A stretch of DNA of 10,300 nucleotides from Thiohalomonas sp. (GCA_023864145.1 JAIVER010000028.1:1-10300), one strand, 5' to 3'. Positions 1 through 6,628 are shown, counted from the stretch's first letter. A program made the numbers and translations. Notes: a model not told the origin generated them from the sequence alone.

Positions 1-314
1 ATGTGTGCATAGCGATTATGTCCCGACAAAATGGAAAGAAATAATGAGCCCAGTACATTCACTTTTTTAGGCGCATTATTGCTTCGATAATCTAAAGGAC
101 AATCGCTTACCCAGGGATCAAATCGACCACCTAATTTTAAAAACTTGATGAAAAAGGGTAATTGCCCCATGGGAGTGACTTTGGCATTGGAATCCCATTC
201 AATATGTAATTTTCCAGCATAAGTGTCAACTTCTACCGCCTCAGGAAGTGGATTTCTAGTCGCTAAAGCCTGATCACCCGTTGGGTGATAAGATTTGGCT
301 GGCAAAACCATCAT
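1..314 (-). CDS. IS1380-like transposase, N-terminal ~104 residues (partial at window edge)
   Basis: The minus strand is open from an ATG at 312-314 to the left edge. In-frame sequence upstream is closed by a TGA at 330-332, and a second ATG follows at once (309-311). The visible product contains the stretches VDTYAGKLHIEWDS, TPMGQLPFFIKFLKLGGRFD, PWVSDCPLDY, NNAPKKVNVLG and LSILSGHNRYAHI. I recognise these as the N-terminal region of a large family of DDE transposases usually assigned to IS1380 ('group 1' DDE transposases). The catalytic DDE residues lie further downstream and are not in the window, so activity cannot be judged. No frame disruption is seen in the visible part. The ribosome binding site is weak (AAGATGAA just upstream). 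Family assignment is from memory of the motif pattern. That it is a transposase is firmer than which family it belongs to. Confidence 0.75.
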   Translation of the reverse strand, partial: MMVLPAKSYHPTGDQALATRNPLPEAVEVDTYAGKLHIEWDSNAKVTPMGQLPFFIKFLKLGGRFDPWVSDCPLDYRSNNAPKKVNVLGSLFLSILSGHNRYAH

Positions 315-373
315 TTCATCTTTGTTTTTCAAAGACTTGTGATTTTAGCCTATTTTCAGCTGATTAAACTAGG
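1..373 (-). mobile_element. Terminal part of an insertion sequence, probably IS1380 family (runs off left edge)
   Basis: The element consists of the transposase gene entering from the left plus about 59 bases of leader up to its outer end. I place that end at about 373. Read on the minus strand the terminus begins CCTAGTTTAATC, and a CCT start is typical of IS1380-family inverted repeats. Immediately beyond it, from 374, the sequence becomes the Walker B region of an unrelated ATPase gene, and the frame of that gene is closed by a TAG lying inside the element. The exact boundary is uncertain by a few bases because the last G could belong to either side. The other end, the second inverted repeat and the target duplication lie outside the window. 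Confidence 0.65.
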
Positions 374-676
374 ATGAAGCCTTTTCAAAAATGGATGAGG
401 CCCGTTCAAGAGAAGTGATTAATTACTTGACCAATACTCTAGGAGTGCAATTGATCTTTATTATGCCCACCAGTAAATCAGGGCCGTTTATGGATCTGAT
501 CAGTAAGCAGTTTGTGTTTAGTAAATGTCTCACCACAAAAGCCAGAGGTGAGCTGCAAAGGCGGTATGCTGGTGGATCGCAAAATCTGTGATCAGGATAA
601 GCTGAAAGAGCTCTGGGCAAATCATCGAAAAACGATTCGCCATCAGGCGATGTTAGACTTTATGGAAGAGATTTAA
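374..676 (+). pseudogene. C-terminal remnant of an SMC/SbcC-like ATPase, cut by the IS and frameshifted
   Basis: Reading from 373 gives DEAFSKMDEARSREVINYL, which is the Walker B/D-loop region (DEAFSKMD) of SMC-like ATPases of the SbcC Walker-B / COG4913 (JetC/MksF-like) sort. It continues with LGVQLIFIMPTSKSGP and ISKQFVFSKC. After KARGELQ the frame ends at a TGA (589-591). The homologous tail continues in another frame from about 566 (MLVDRKICDQDK, LWANHRKTIRHQAM, LDFMEEI) to a TAA at 674-676. One inserted base, or two deleted, around 555-566 therefore breaks the gene. Everything upstream of Walker B, including the P-loop and coiled coils, is absent because the transposable element abuts codon D of Walker B. 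Such ATPases serve in chromosome or plasmid maintenance and anti-plasmid defence. Which of these applied here cannot be told from the tail alone. The stop lies 3 bases before the next start, so the two were once cotranscribed. Confidence 0.7.
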
Positions 677-679
677 TTT

Positions 680-1031
680 ATGACACTTACATGCATTTTT
701 AGAAAAATTACAAAATAACCCTGAAAATGTTGAATTTACCGATACTATGGCGCTGATAGATGAACTTTATGATTTTACAGAAACAGAATTTAACAATGGC
801 GATTTATTAAATAAATCCGGTGAAAACTTAGGTTCGTGCAAATTATTTGCTTTTGCTCAATTACAATAATTATCTCAAAAACAAACCCTGGCGTGTTTTG
901 CTGCTTATTATCGAGATCGAGATGATGTGTTAAAAAATCCTGATGGTACAGAACATCAGAATATACGCAATTTTATGAAATATTCCTGGGCTGGTATCTC
1001 ATTTGCAGAGATGGCTTTGAAAAAAAATTGA
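680..1031 (+). pseudogene. HopJ-family protein gene, broken by a frameshift and an internal stop
   Basis: Corrected for two lesions, the reading is MTLT-AFLEKLQNNPENVEF, TDTMALIDELYDFTETEF, NNGDLLNKSGENLGSCKLF, AFAQLQ-stop-LSQKQTLACF, AAYYRDRDDVLKNPDGTEH, QNIRNFMKYSWAGISFAEM, ALKKN. I recognise the HopJ family (about 110-120 residues), named after a Pseudomonas syringae type III effector but widespread in free-living gammaproteobacteria with no secretion role shown. An extra T near 692 shifts the frame after codon 4, and a TAA at 867-869 stands where a CAA Gln codon is likely. A 6-base tandem duplication (CGAGAT at 912-917 and 918-923) inserts an extra Arg-Asp into YYRDDVLKNP. The start is supported by a GGAAGAG purine tract ending 9 bases upstream. 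The rest of the frame is well preserved, so the decay looks recent. Function in bacteria outside plant pathogens is unknown. Confidence 0.8.
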
Positions 1032-1157
1032 ATTAATTTGAACTTATAAGAAAAGTGCTGGCCTGAGTTATAGTGGCGCACCGCAGAGCAAGCAGCAAAT
1101 GTTAATGACAGTTAACTAACGCCTTGCGAACACTTCACTTAATCCTTTTTCTTTATT
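1032..1157. other. Intergenic stretch with no supported gene
   Basis: This lies between the HopJ remnant and the terminator. The only unusual content is a 25-codon open stretch on the plus strand (1042-1119, stop TAA at 1117-1119) containing SAGLSYSGAPQSKQQMLMTV. It has no convincing start codon or ribosome binding site and could be the tail of another decayed gene. I see no tRNA-like fold and no promoter I would defend. Confidence 0.4.
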
Positions 1158-1181
1158 CCCGCTCTATGTGGGGCTTTTTTT
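1158..1181 (+). terminator. Rho-independent terminator between HopJ remnant and engB
   Basis: CCCGC at 1158-1162 pairs with GTGGG at 1168-1172 (five pairs, one G-T) around a TCTAT loop, followed by GC and seven Ts at 1175-1181. It is oriented to end plus-strand transcription from the broken genes on the left, before the 3' end of the oppositely oriented engB. The stem is short, so strength is moderate. Confidence 0.55.
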
Positions 1182-1194
1182 GTTCTAAATCTCT

Positions 1195-1815
1195 TTATTT
1201 CAAATAAAACCAGTTATTTAACACCTTTCTCGCTTCATCGACACCGGTTTTTTTTAAGGCAGAAAATAATTGTACTGTGGTGCCGGGATAATCTATTTTA
1301 AGAGTACGCTGCACATTGAGCAAAATATTTTGTGCGGCACCACGTTTAAACTTATCAGCCTTGGTGAGTAGAATATGGGCTGGCATACCGGCCTTTTGAC
1401 ACCACTGCAGCATCAGACAGTCGTACTCAGTAAGCGGTCGGCGTACATCCATTATCATCATAACCCCTTTTAAAGAAGAACGTTCAATTAAATAACGTTC
1501 CAGAAGAATCTGCCAATGTTGTTTGACAGAAATAGGTACTTTGGCATAACCATAACCGGGCAGATCGACAAGGTGTCGAGTAGGATCAATGGAAAAATAA
1601 TTGAGCATTTGAGTTCGACCGGGAGTCTTAGATGTCCTGCAGAGACTTTTAATATCTGAGATGGTATTAATCGCACTGGATTTTCCGGCATTAGAACGAC
1701 CGGCAAAGGCCACTTCAATGGCATTATCGTCTGGTAACTGACTCCAATTATTCACACTGAGTAGAAATTCTGCACGACGGTAATGATTAGGCTTTACGGG
1801 TGGTTTTTGTGACAT
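1195..1815 (-). CDS. engB: EngB/YihA/YsxC ribosome-biogenesis GTPase
   Basis: This is an essential-type small GTPase of the TrmE-Era-EngA-EngB-Septin group that acts in the cytoplasm in maturation of the large ribosomal subunit. At 206 residues it has the usual length. All G motifs are visible: G1 GRSNAGKSS at 39-47, the G2 region SKTPGRTQ at 62-69, G3 DLPGYGYA at 84-91, G4 TKAD at 151-154, and a G5-like FSA at 184-186. The GYGYA after DLP and the SKTPGRTQ stretch are signatures of EngB rather than Era or EngA. The ATG at 1813-1815 gives the normal short N-terminus. The region upstream (AACAAAAACTTAAC) has little Shine-Dalgarno character. The gene is divergent from the cytochrome genes, as in the Pseudomonas engB/c4/dsbA neighbourhood. 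polA, often next to engB, is absent here and the decayed region takes its place. Confidence 0.97.
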   Translation of the reverse strand: MSQKPPVKPNHYRRAEFLLSVNNWSQLPDDNAIEVAFAGRSNAGKSSAINTISDIKSLCRTSKTPGRTQMLNYFSIDPTRHLVDLPGYGYAKVPISVKQHWQILLERYLIERSSLKGVMMIMDVRRPLTEYDCLMLQWCQKAGMPAHILLTKADKFKRGAAQNILLNVQRTLKIDYPGTTVQLFSALKKTGVDEARKVLNNWFYLK

Positions 1816-1844
1816 GTTAAGTTTTTGTTCAGTTAAATGATGAT

Positions 1845-1960
1845 AAGGTTAAGTCAACCTGGATAAATCAGCTGGCATCTACGGCAACAGCCTTATGCAC
1901 TGAATCTTAAGACTGTTTCGCTACGATGCCAACTGGTTATTCCAGGTTAAAATCAACTTG
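1845..1960. repeat. Long imperfect inverted repeat (fold-back) in the engB/cytochrome intergenic region
   Basis: The core arms are 1856-1879 and 1925-1948. The first begins AACCTGGA and ends GCTGGCATC, and the second is its near reverse complement (20 of 24 positions). The symmetry continues inward: 1880-1895 pairs imperfectly with 1908-1924, including CAG/CTG and CTTA/TAAG, leaving a loop of about 12 bases at 1896-1907. It fades outward to about 1845 and 1960. A transcript of either strand would form a hairpin of about 40 imperfect pairs. There is no T tract, so it is not an ordinary terminator. It sits 30-145 bases upstream of engB and about 200 upstream of the cytochrome c5 gene. It could be a miniature mobile element, an RNA or 5' leader structure, or a protein-binding palindrome. 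No coding capacity is evident. Confidence 0.6.
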
Positions 1961-2040
1961 ATTTTCAGGTCTGTATATTCAGCAGAATATTGGCACAGAT
2001 CAATGCAATGGCTATTTTAGCACTTAATTATGAACAAATG

Positions 2041-2070
2041 TTGCTCAAGAGCTCTTCTTTTGTGTAAAAT
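2041..2070 (+). promoter_or_regulatory. Candidate sigma-70 promoter for the cytochrome c5/c4 genes
   Basis: TTGCTC at 2041-2046 and TAAAAT at 2065-2070 are separated by 18 bases. They lie about 90 bases upstream of the cytochrome c5 start codon in otherwise non-coding DNA. The -35 matches four of six consensus bases and the -10 five of six. The assignment rests on similarity to consensus alone. Confidence 0.35.
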
Positions 2071-2161
2071 GGCCCAAATTTTTTCGTATCATTGTGTGAT
2101 TCAGCGCCATAAACGCTGGATTTTAGCAGAGATGCAAAATTCATTATATCTGGAGTAAAAA

Positions 2162-2461
2162 ATGAAAAACGCTATTAAATTATTAGTCGCTGCTGCTTTT
2201 GTTGCTGGTTCTGCTGCTGCTTTTGCTGATGGTGCTGCACTTTACAAAACTGCATGTTTTGCCTGTCATGATGCTGGCGTTGCCGGTGCACCTAAATTTG
2301 CTGATAAAGCACTTTGGGCTCCACGTATAGCAACAGGTACAGATGCTATGGTTAAAGTTGTATTAACTGGTAAAGGCGCTATGCCACCAAATGGAGGTAC
2401 TCAGATGACTGAAGCGCAACTTCGTGAAGTTGTTGAGTATATGGCTAACGCAGCTAAGTAA
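2162..2461 (+). CDS. Periplasmic monohaem cytochrome c, cytochrome c5 type
   Basis: This is an exported electron carrier of 99 residues, the usual size for a c5-like precursor. A Sec signal peptide occupies 1-22 (MKN, hydrophobic Ala/Val core, AAAFA then DG). The mature domain has one haem-attachment site C32-F-A-C35-H36, with His36 as proximal ligand. The likely distal ligand is Met74 in GAMPPNGG, followed by the C-terminal helix TEAQLREVVEYMANAA. The short helix-loop between CxxCH and AMPP fits class I c5-type cytochromes. GGAG at 2152-2155, six bases before the ATG, fixes the start. It is the first gene of the cytochrome block, 115 bases ahead of cytochrome c4 with a hairpin between. It probably feeds electrons to a terminal oxidase or passes them on from a quinol oxidising complex. 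The specific partner is not shown. Confidence 0.92.
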   Translation: MKNAIKLLVAAAFVAGSAAAFADGAALYKTACFACHDAGVAGAPKFADKALWAPRIATGTDAMVKVVLTGKGAMPPNGGTQMTEAQLREVVEYMANAAK

Positions 2462-2485
2462 TAGCTTAAAATGAAGCGCTTAAAT

Positions 2486-2528
2486 TAAAGTTGCCCTGAA
2501 TTCATTTTTTTGAATCAGGGTATCTTTA
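2486..2528 (+). terminator. Intercistronic hairpin after cytochrome c5 (weak terminator, attenuator or mRNA-end stabiliser)
   Basis: CCCTGAATTCA at 2494-2504 pairs with TGAATCAGGG at 2511-2520 with one bulged base and a T6 loop. TAAAG (2486-2490) and CTTTA (2524-2528) extend it beyond a 3x3 internal loop. The downstream flank is only moderately T-rich and lacks a U tract, so it probably does not end transcription fully. It may make c5 mRNA more abundant than c4 mRNA. Confidence 0.45.
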
Positions 2529-2576
2529 TATCAAAAGTTTATAACACGTTTCTAACATCAGGATTTAGGTAAAATC

Positions 2577-3215
2577 ATGAAAAAAATTGCTATTGCTGCT
2601 GCTCTAGTAGCAGGTTTAACGGGTGTAGTGCATGCGGCAGGTGATGCCGATGCGGGTAAAGTAAAAGCTGCAAGCTGTGTAGGATGCCATGGGGCTGATG
2701 GTAATTCACTGGCAGGCACACCAAACTTTCCTAATCTTGCAGGGCAAAGTGCATCTTTTCTCTACAAGCAATTAAAAGATTTTAAGGAAGGTAAACGTAA
2801 AGATCCTACTATGAATGCAATGGTATTACCTCTTGATGATCAGGCAATGAAGGATGTTGCTGCATTTTTTGCCAGCCAGAAATTAAAGCCGGGCGAAGCT
2901 GATCCTGCTTTGGTTGAAGCAGGTAAAGCAATCTATAAAGCTGGAATTGCTGAAATTGCTGTACCAGCATGTATGGGCTGTCATGGACCTGCAGGCAACG
3001 GTAACCCGGGTTCTGGTTATCCTCAGTTAGCCAGTCAGAAAAATGTTTATCTTGAAAAACAACTTAAAGATTTTCGTACTGCAGCACAAAATACCGGCAG
3101 CACACCTGTTGGCCGTACTAATGATGCCAGCAAAATGATGCGTAATGCGGTTAAACGCATGAGTGACCCGGAAATTAAAGCGGTTGCTTCATATATTCAG
3201 GGCTTACAGCCATAG
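2577..3215 (+). CDS. cc4: Dihaem cytochrome c4
   Basis: This is a periplasmic, often membrane-associated dihaem electron carrier that donates electrons to terminal oxidases. At 212 residues it has the typical precursor length. A signal peptide covers about 1-20 or 21 (MKKIAIAAALVAGL...VVHA then AGDADAG). Two similar class I domains follow: domain 1 with C34-V-G-C37-H38 and domain 2 with C132-M-G-C135-H136, each followed by a G-x-x-GN motif (GADGNS, GPAGNGN). Distal Met ligands are likely in DPTMNAMVLPL (79-82) and in SKMMRNAV (187-188). The internal duplication also shows in FLYKQLKDF (61-69) against YLEKQLKDF (158-166). The start has an AGGT purine motif (2567-2570), seven bases upstream. 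It follows the c5-like gene, as in Pseudomonas-type loci, and is closed by a strong terminator. Confidence 0.96.
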   Translation: MKKIAIAAALVAGLTGVVHAAGDADAGKVKAASCVGCHGADGNSLAGTPNFPNLAGQSASFLYKQLKDFKEGKRKDPTMNAMVLPLDDQAMKDVAAFFASQKLKPGEADPALVEAGKAIYKAGIAEIAVPACMGCHGPAGNGNPGSGYPQLASQKNVYLEKQLKDFRTAAQNTGSTPVGRTNDASKMMRNAVKRMSDPEIKAVASYIQGLQP

Positions 3216-3285
3216 CATTTAAGCCATAGCTTTTTATCCTGATAAAAGATGTGGTATTAAAATTGCTGAATAGCTTTTATAATGA

Positions 3286-3313
3286 GGGTGGTCTTTGACC
3301 ACCCTTTTTTTTT
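3286..3313 (+). terminator. Strong rho-independent terminator after cytochrome c4
   Basis: GGGTGGTC at 3286-3293 pairs perfectly with GACCACCC at 3297-3304 across a TTT loop and runs directly into nine Ts (3305-3313). It ends only 33 bases before the resB start codon, so resB needs readthrough or a promoter overlapping this short gap. Confidence 0.9.
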
Positions 3314-3345
3314 GACGATACATTGATACTTATTGAGTTTAAAAC

Positions 3346-5436
3346 GTGAGCCACGAAAATAGCCCGGAACAAAGTAAAAATACCCCTGAACATGTCGAAC
3401 GACAGCGCTCCAATCGTAAAGAACATGCTATTTCTAAAGTCCTGCTAAGCTTTCTAGGGTCAATGGAATTGGCCATTAGTCTATTTGTTGTTGTTGGTAT
3501 TGCCTCAATTATTGGCACCATACTGCAGCAAAATCAGGCCTATAATACTTATATTGTTAAATTCGGCCCTTTCTGGTTTGAAGTCTTTCGTTCTCTGGAG
3601 CTGTTTGATATTTATAGTTCCTGGTGGTTTGTGATCTTATTGGGGTTTTTATTAGTTTCCACTTCAGTTTGTATCTATCACTATGCGCCGCGGATGATCC
3701 GTGAATGCCGACAGTTTCGCCTCAATGTGTTAGCGAAATCCCTAAAATTGATGCACTCATCCGGTTCCTGGTCAAGTCAGTCCAGTGTGGAAGACAGTGC
3801 CCAGTTTATTGAGCAAAAATTGTCCAATGGTGGTTATCAGTCACGTTTAAAACATGAACAGGGCAAAATTACCATTGCAGCCAAAAAAGGCGCTGCTAAC
3901 CGTCTGGGTTATATCTTTACTCATGGTGCCATTATCGTTATTTCTCTCAGTGCCCTGTATGATGGTAATTTTAATCTAAAATTACGGGAACTTGCCGGTC
4001 AGCTTAAACTTGAAACAAGAGATTTATTTGCCTCACAGGTACCTGATATGAGTCGTCTTAAAGCCGATGAAAATCATGCGTTTCGAGGCAGTGCTAATGT
4101 GCCTGAAGGCAGTACTACTGGTCTGGTCTTTTTACAGATGCGCGATGGTTTTTTAGTACAGGAGCTGCCTTTTACCATTACCCTGAATGATTTTCGTGTA
4201 GATCATTATGAATCCGGTATGCCTAAATCATTTGAGAGTGATATTCTCATTGAAGATAAGCAATCAGGTGAGAAAATCAGCAAAACCATTGCTGTGAACC
4301 ATCCGCTTATTTATAAGGACTTTGCGATTTATCAGGCTTCATTTGATGATGGAGGCTCTATCATGGATCTGCAGGCCTGGTCATTAGAAAATGATAGTCA
4401 AAAGATTATGTCATTTAAGCAGGTTATTGGTAAGTCCAGCGTTATAGGAACCCAAAAAGGGGATATGAAGCTGGAATTAGTTGAATTCAAGGTATCGAAT
4501 GTGCGGCCTAATCCCAGGGAAGAGGAGACAGGGCGTAAATTTAAGAATATGGGGCCGAGTTTAACCTTTCGACTGCGTGACAGCTCAGGTCAGGCGCAGG
4601 AATTTATCAACTATATGCTGCCGGTTATTCAGGAAGGCCGTAGCTTTTTCCTTAGTGGTGTGCGCAGCAGTACTTCTGAAGCGTTTCGCTACCTCTTTAT
4701 TCCCGCTGATGATGCAGGCAGTGTAAAACGCTTTTTTGACTTTCGTACGCTCTTAAATGATACACAGGAAATGCGTCGCATTGCCGAAAAAACAGCAGCG
4801 CTTTCATTGGAGTCCAGCAAGGCAGTTAATCCTCAAATAATCACTCAGATGGCTGTTGTGATGCAGCGTCTGGTAGAGCTGTTTAATCAGGGCGGCTTTG
4901 ATCTGGTGATCAATGATATTAATGAAAAAGTACCAGAAGATAAGCGTAAAGAGGTAATGGATTCATACTTTAAAGTACTGCAGACTATTCTGGGTACGGT
5001 GTATATTGAAGTGCTGCAGAAGGATGGTATTGATATCAGCAAAAATATTACTCCGGCTCAGGAACAATATTACGATGATCTTGTCCATACTATGGGCATA
5101 CTGGCAAATTATAATGCACCATTCTTTTTACAGATAAAATCCTTCGAACATAAAGAGGCGTCAGGATTTCAGATCACCAAATCACCGGGTAAGGATCTGG
5201 TCTATCTTGGCTGTGTATTACTCTGTATTGGTATTGTTTTGATGTTCTACATAGCACATAAACGGATCTGGATTATTATTGAGCCTGAGAGTGCTGCACA
5301 GACAGGGGCTGAATCAGGGGATGAGTCGGGTACAATGATTATCGCTGCTGGATCAGGTGATCGTCATCAAAAAGAATTTGCTCTGGAGTTCCAGGCGTTT
5401 TCACAGCTTTTGGATAAACAATTTTCTAAAAATTAG
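3346..5436 (+). CDS. resB: ResB (Ccs1-type) System II cytochrome c maturation protein
   Basis: This is the membrane subunit that, with CcsA/CcsB, carries haem across the inner membrane and attaches it to CxxCH motifs of exported apocytochromes. It has 696 residues, in the range of proteobacterial ResB. A charged cytoplasmic N-terminus of about 30 residues is followed by TM1 (about 41-60), TM2 (91-112) and TM3 (186-205, with FTHG containing His193, a candidate haem ligand). A large periplasmic domain (about 206-615) contains the family stretch HPLIYKDFAIYQASFDDGG (319-337). SPGKDLVYLGC leads into TM4 (617-637). A polar Gly/Ser/Glu-rich tail of about 50 residues ends the protein. The start is GTG at 3346, as no in-frame ATG occurs before codon 40. 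TTGAG 8 bases upstream is a weak ribosome binding site. ccsB follows after 10 bases, so the pair is translated from one message. Confidence 0.95.
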   Translation: MSHENSPEQSKNTPEHVERQRSNRKEHAISKVLLSFLGSMELAISLFVVVGIASIIGTILQQNQAYNTYIVKFGPFWFEVFRSLELFDIYSSWWFVILLGFLLVSTSVCIYHYAPRMIRECRQFRLNVLAKSLKLMHSSGSWSSQSSVEDSAQFIEQKLSNGGYQSRLKHEQGKITIAAKKGAANRLGYIFTHGAIIVISLSALYDGNFNLKLRELAGQLKLETRDLFASQVPDMSRLKADENHAFRGSANVPEGSTTGLVFLQMRDGFLVQELPFTITLNDFRVDHYESGMPKSFESDILIEDKQSGEKISKTIAVNHPLIYKDFAIYQASFDDGGSIMDLQAWSLENDSQKIMSFKQVIGKSSVIGTQKGDMKLELVEFKVSNVRPNPREEETGRKFKNMGPSLTFRLRDSSGQAQEFINYMLPVIQEGRSFFLSGVRSSTSEAFRYLFIPADDAGSVKRFFDFRTLLNDTQEMRRIAEKTAALSLESSKAVNPQIITQMAVVMQRLVELFNQGGFDLVINDINEKVPEDKRKEVMDSYFKVLQTILGTVYIEVLQKDGIDISKNITPAQEQYYDDLVHTMGILANYNAPFFLQIKSFEHKEASGFQITKSPGKDLVYLGCVLLCIGIVLMFYIAHKRIWIIIEPESAAQTGAESGDESGTMIIAAGSGDRHQKEFALEFQAFSQLLDKQFSKN

Positions 5437-5446
5437 GCTTTAAATT

Positions 5447-6628
5447 ATGTCAACGACAAGTCAGGATATGGAAAACATGTTCGAAAAACAGAGTTTTTTG
5501 AGCAAGCTCAATCTATTTGATTGGGGGTGGGCCATCCTTCTTTTATTTTCTACCGGTTATGTCTGGCAGCAGTATGCATCATTAATGGATGTCTATGAAG
5601 TTGCTATTTTATTTTTTACCAGTGTTTCTATTATAGCCTGGGGGTGGTTGTGGAAGCCGGTTCGTCTCTATTCAATTTCTGTGTCATTATTGAGTCTTTT
5701 TGCCATTTCACTTTATGGCAATGATTTAGCATTAAAAGATACTAATTTCTTTTTGAAATTTTTAATTTCCGGTGAATCAGCCGTTATGTGGATGTCGGCA
5801 CTTTATGTGTTAGCGACTGTCACCTACTTTATTGGTCTGTTTATTGGCTCTGAATTTACCAATAAAACAGCTTCTGCAATGACCTGGTCAGCAACGGTAA
5901 TGGGTCTGCTCGGTTTGATGGTCCGCTGGCGTGAATCTTATTTAATTCATGTCGATATCGGTCATATTCCGGTGAGTAATTTATATGAAGTGTTCATTCT
6001 ATTTTCCATTATTACGGCACTACTTTATCTTTATTATGAAGGTAAAAGTAAAACCTATAATATGGGCGGCTTTGTTTTATTAGTGATTAGTTCGGCCGTG
6101 GCATTTTTACTCTGGTATGGGTTTGCTGATCGTGGTGCCAGTGAAATTCAGCCTTTAGTACCCGCCTTACAAAGTTATTGGATGAAAATACATGTGCCGG
6201 CTAATTTTGTGGGTTATGGTGCTTTTGCTTTAGCAGCGATGCTGGGGTTTGCTTATTTGATTAAAGATTCAATGATTAAGCATGGCAGAAATGGTGCTAT
6301 TATCAACCGTATCCCTGATCTGGAGATTATGGATGATGTTATGTACAAGTCAATCGCTCTGGGATTTGCCTTTTTCACCATAGCAACTATTTTAGGTGCT
6401 ATGTGGGCAGCTGAAGCATGGGGTGGTTACTGGTCATGGGATCCTAAAGAAACCTGGGCATTAATTGTCTGGCTGAACTATGCGGCATGGCTGCATTTGA
6501 GGCTCACTAAAGGCTGGCGTGGTCGTCCATTGGCATGCTGGGCTATAATTGGTTTATTTGTCACACTTTTTGCCTTTATTGGTGTTAATATGTTTTTGTC
6601 CGGTTTACACTCTTATGGTGAGCTGTAG
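5447..6628 (+). CDS. ccsB: CcsB/CcsA (ResC) haem-handling cytochrome c synthase subunit
   Basis: This is the polytopic partner of ResB in System II. It binds haem through its WWD motif and external histidines and, with ResB, ligates it to apocytochromes at the outer face of the inner membrane. It has 393 residues with about eight hydrophobic segments (about 27-45, 51-68, 75-92, 112-134, 146-160, 178-196, 207-226, 251-272, 302-322, 335-350, 362-384; some are short). The WWD motif runs W320-AAEAWGGYWSWDPKETW to 337. Conserved histidines occur in GHIPVSNLYE (His173), KIHVPANF (His249) and GLHSYG (His388). The C-terminal half is the CcmC/CcsA-type cytochrome assembly domain. The ATG lies 10 bases after the resB stop, with TTAGG over that stop codon as a possible ribosome binding site. 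An ATG eight codons inside is a less likely start. Confidence 0.96.
   Translation: MSTTSQDMENMFEKQSFLSKLNLFDWGWAILLLFSTGYVWQQYASLMDVYEVAILFFTSVSIIAWGWLWKPVRLYSISVSLLSLFAISLYGNDLALKDTNFFLKFLISGESAVMWMSALYVLATVTYFIGLFIGSEFTNKTASAMTWSATVMGLLGLMVRWRESYLIHVDIGHIPVSNLYEVFILFSIITALLYLYYEGKSKTYNMGGFVLLVISSAVAFLLWYGFADRGASEIQPLVPALQSYWMKIHVPANFVGYGAFALAAMLGFAYLIKDSMIKHGRNGAIINRIPDLEIMDDVMYKSIALGFAFFTIATILGAMWAAEAWGGYWSWDPKETWALIVWLNYAAWLHLRLTKGWRGRPLACWAIIGLFVTLFAFIGVNMFLSGLHSYGEL

Noticed and set aside
423..620. Open frame on the minus strand opposite the ATPase remnant
   Set aside because: It mirrors the plus-strand sequence that has clear family motifs. It has no ribosome binding site and no recognisable protein features.
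1845..1960. Integron attC site or Spot 42/CsrC small RNA
   Set aside because: The expected RYYYAAC and GTTRRRY end boxes are not found in matching positions. No sequence similarity to Spot 42 and no run of GGA motifs typical of CsrC is seen.
1949..1961. Shared AATCAACTTGA with the element end at 10221-10231 as evidence of a common repeat
   Set aside because: An 11-base match is expected by chance several times in a window of this size, and the flanks do not extend the similarity convincingly.
1990..2003. FNR/Anr-like box TTGGCACAGATCAA upstream of the cytochrome c5 gene
   Set aside because: The right half is perfect but the left half matches only three of five bases. It would lie about 80 bases upstream of the predicted start, not at the usual activating position, so it is too weak to annotate.
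3339..3521. Short minus-strand open frame over the resB start
   Set aside because: It overlaps the well-supported N-terminus and first membrane segment of ResB, and its translation resembles no protein I know.
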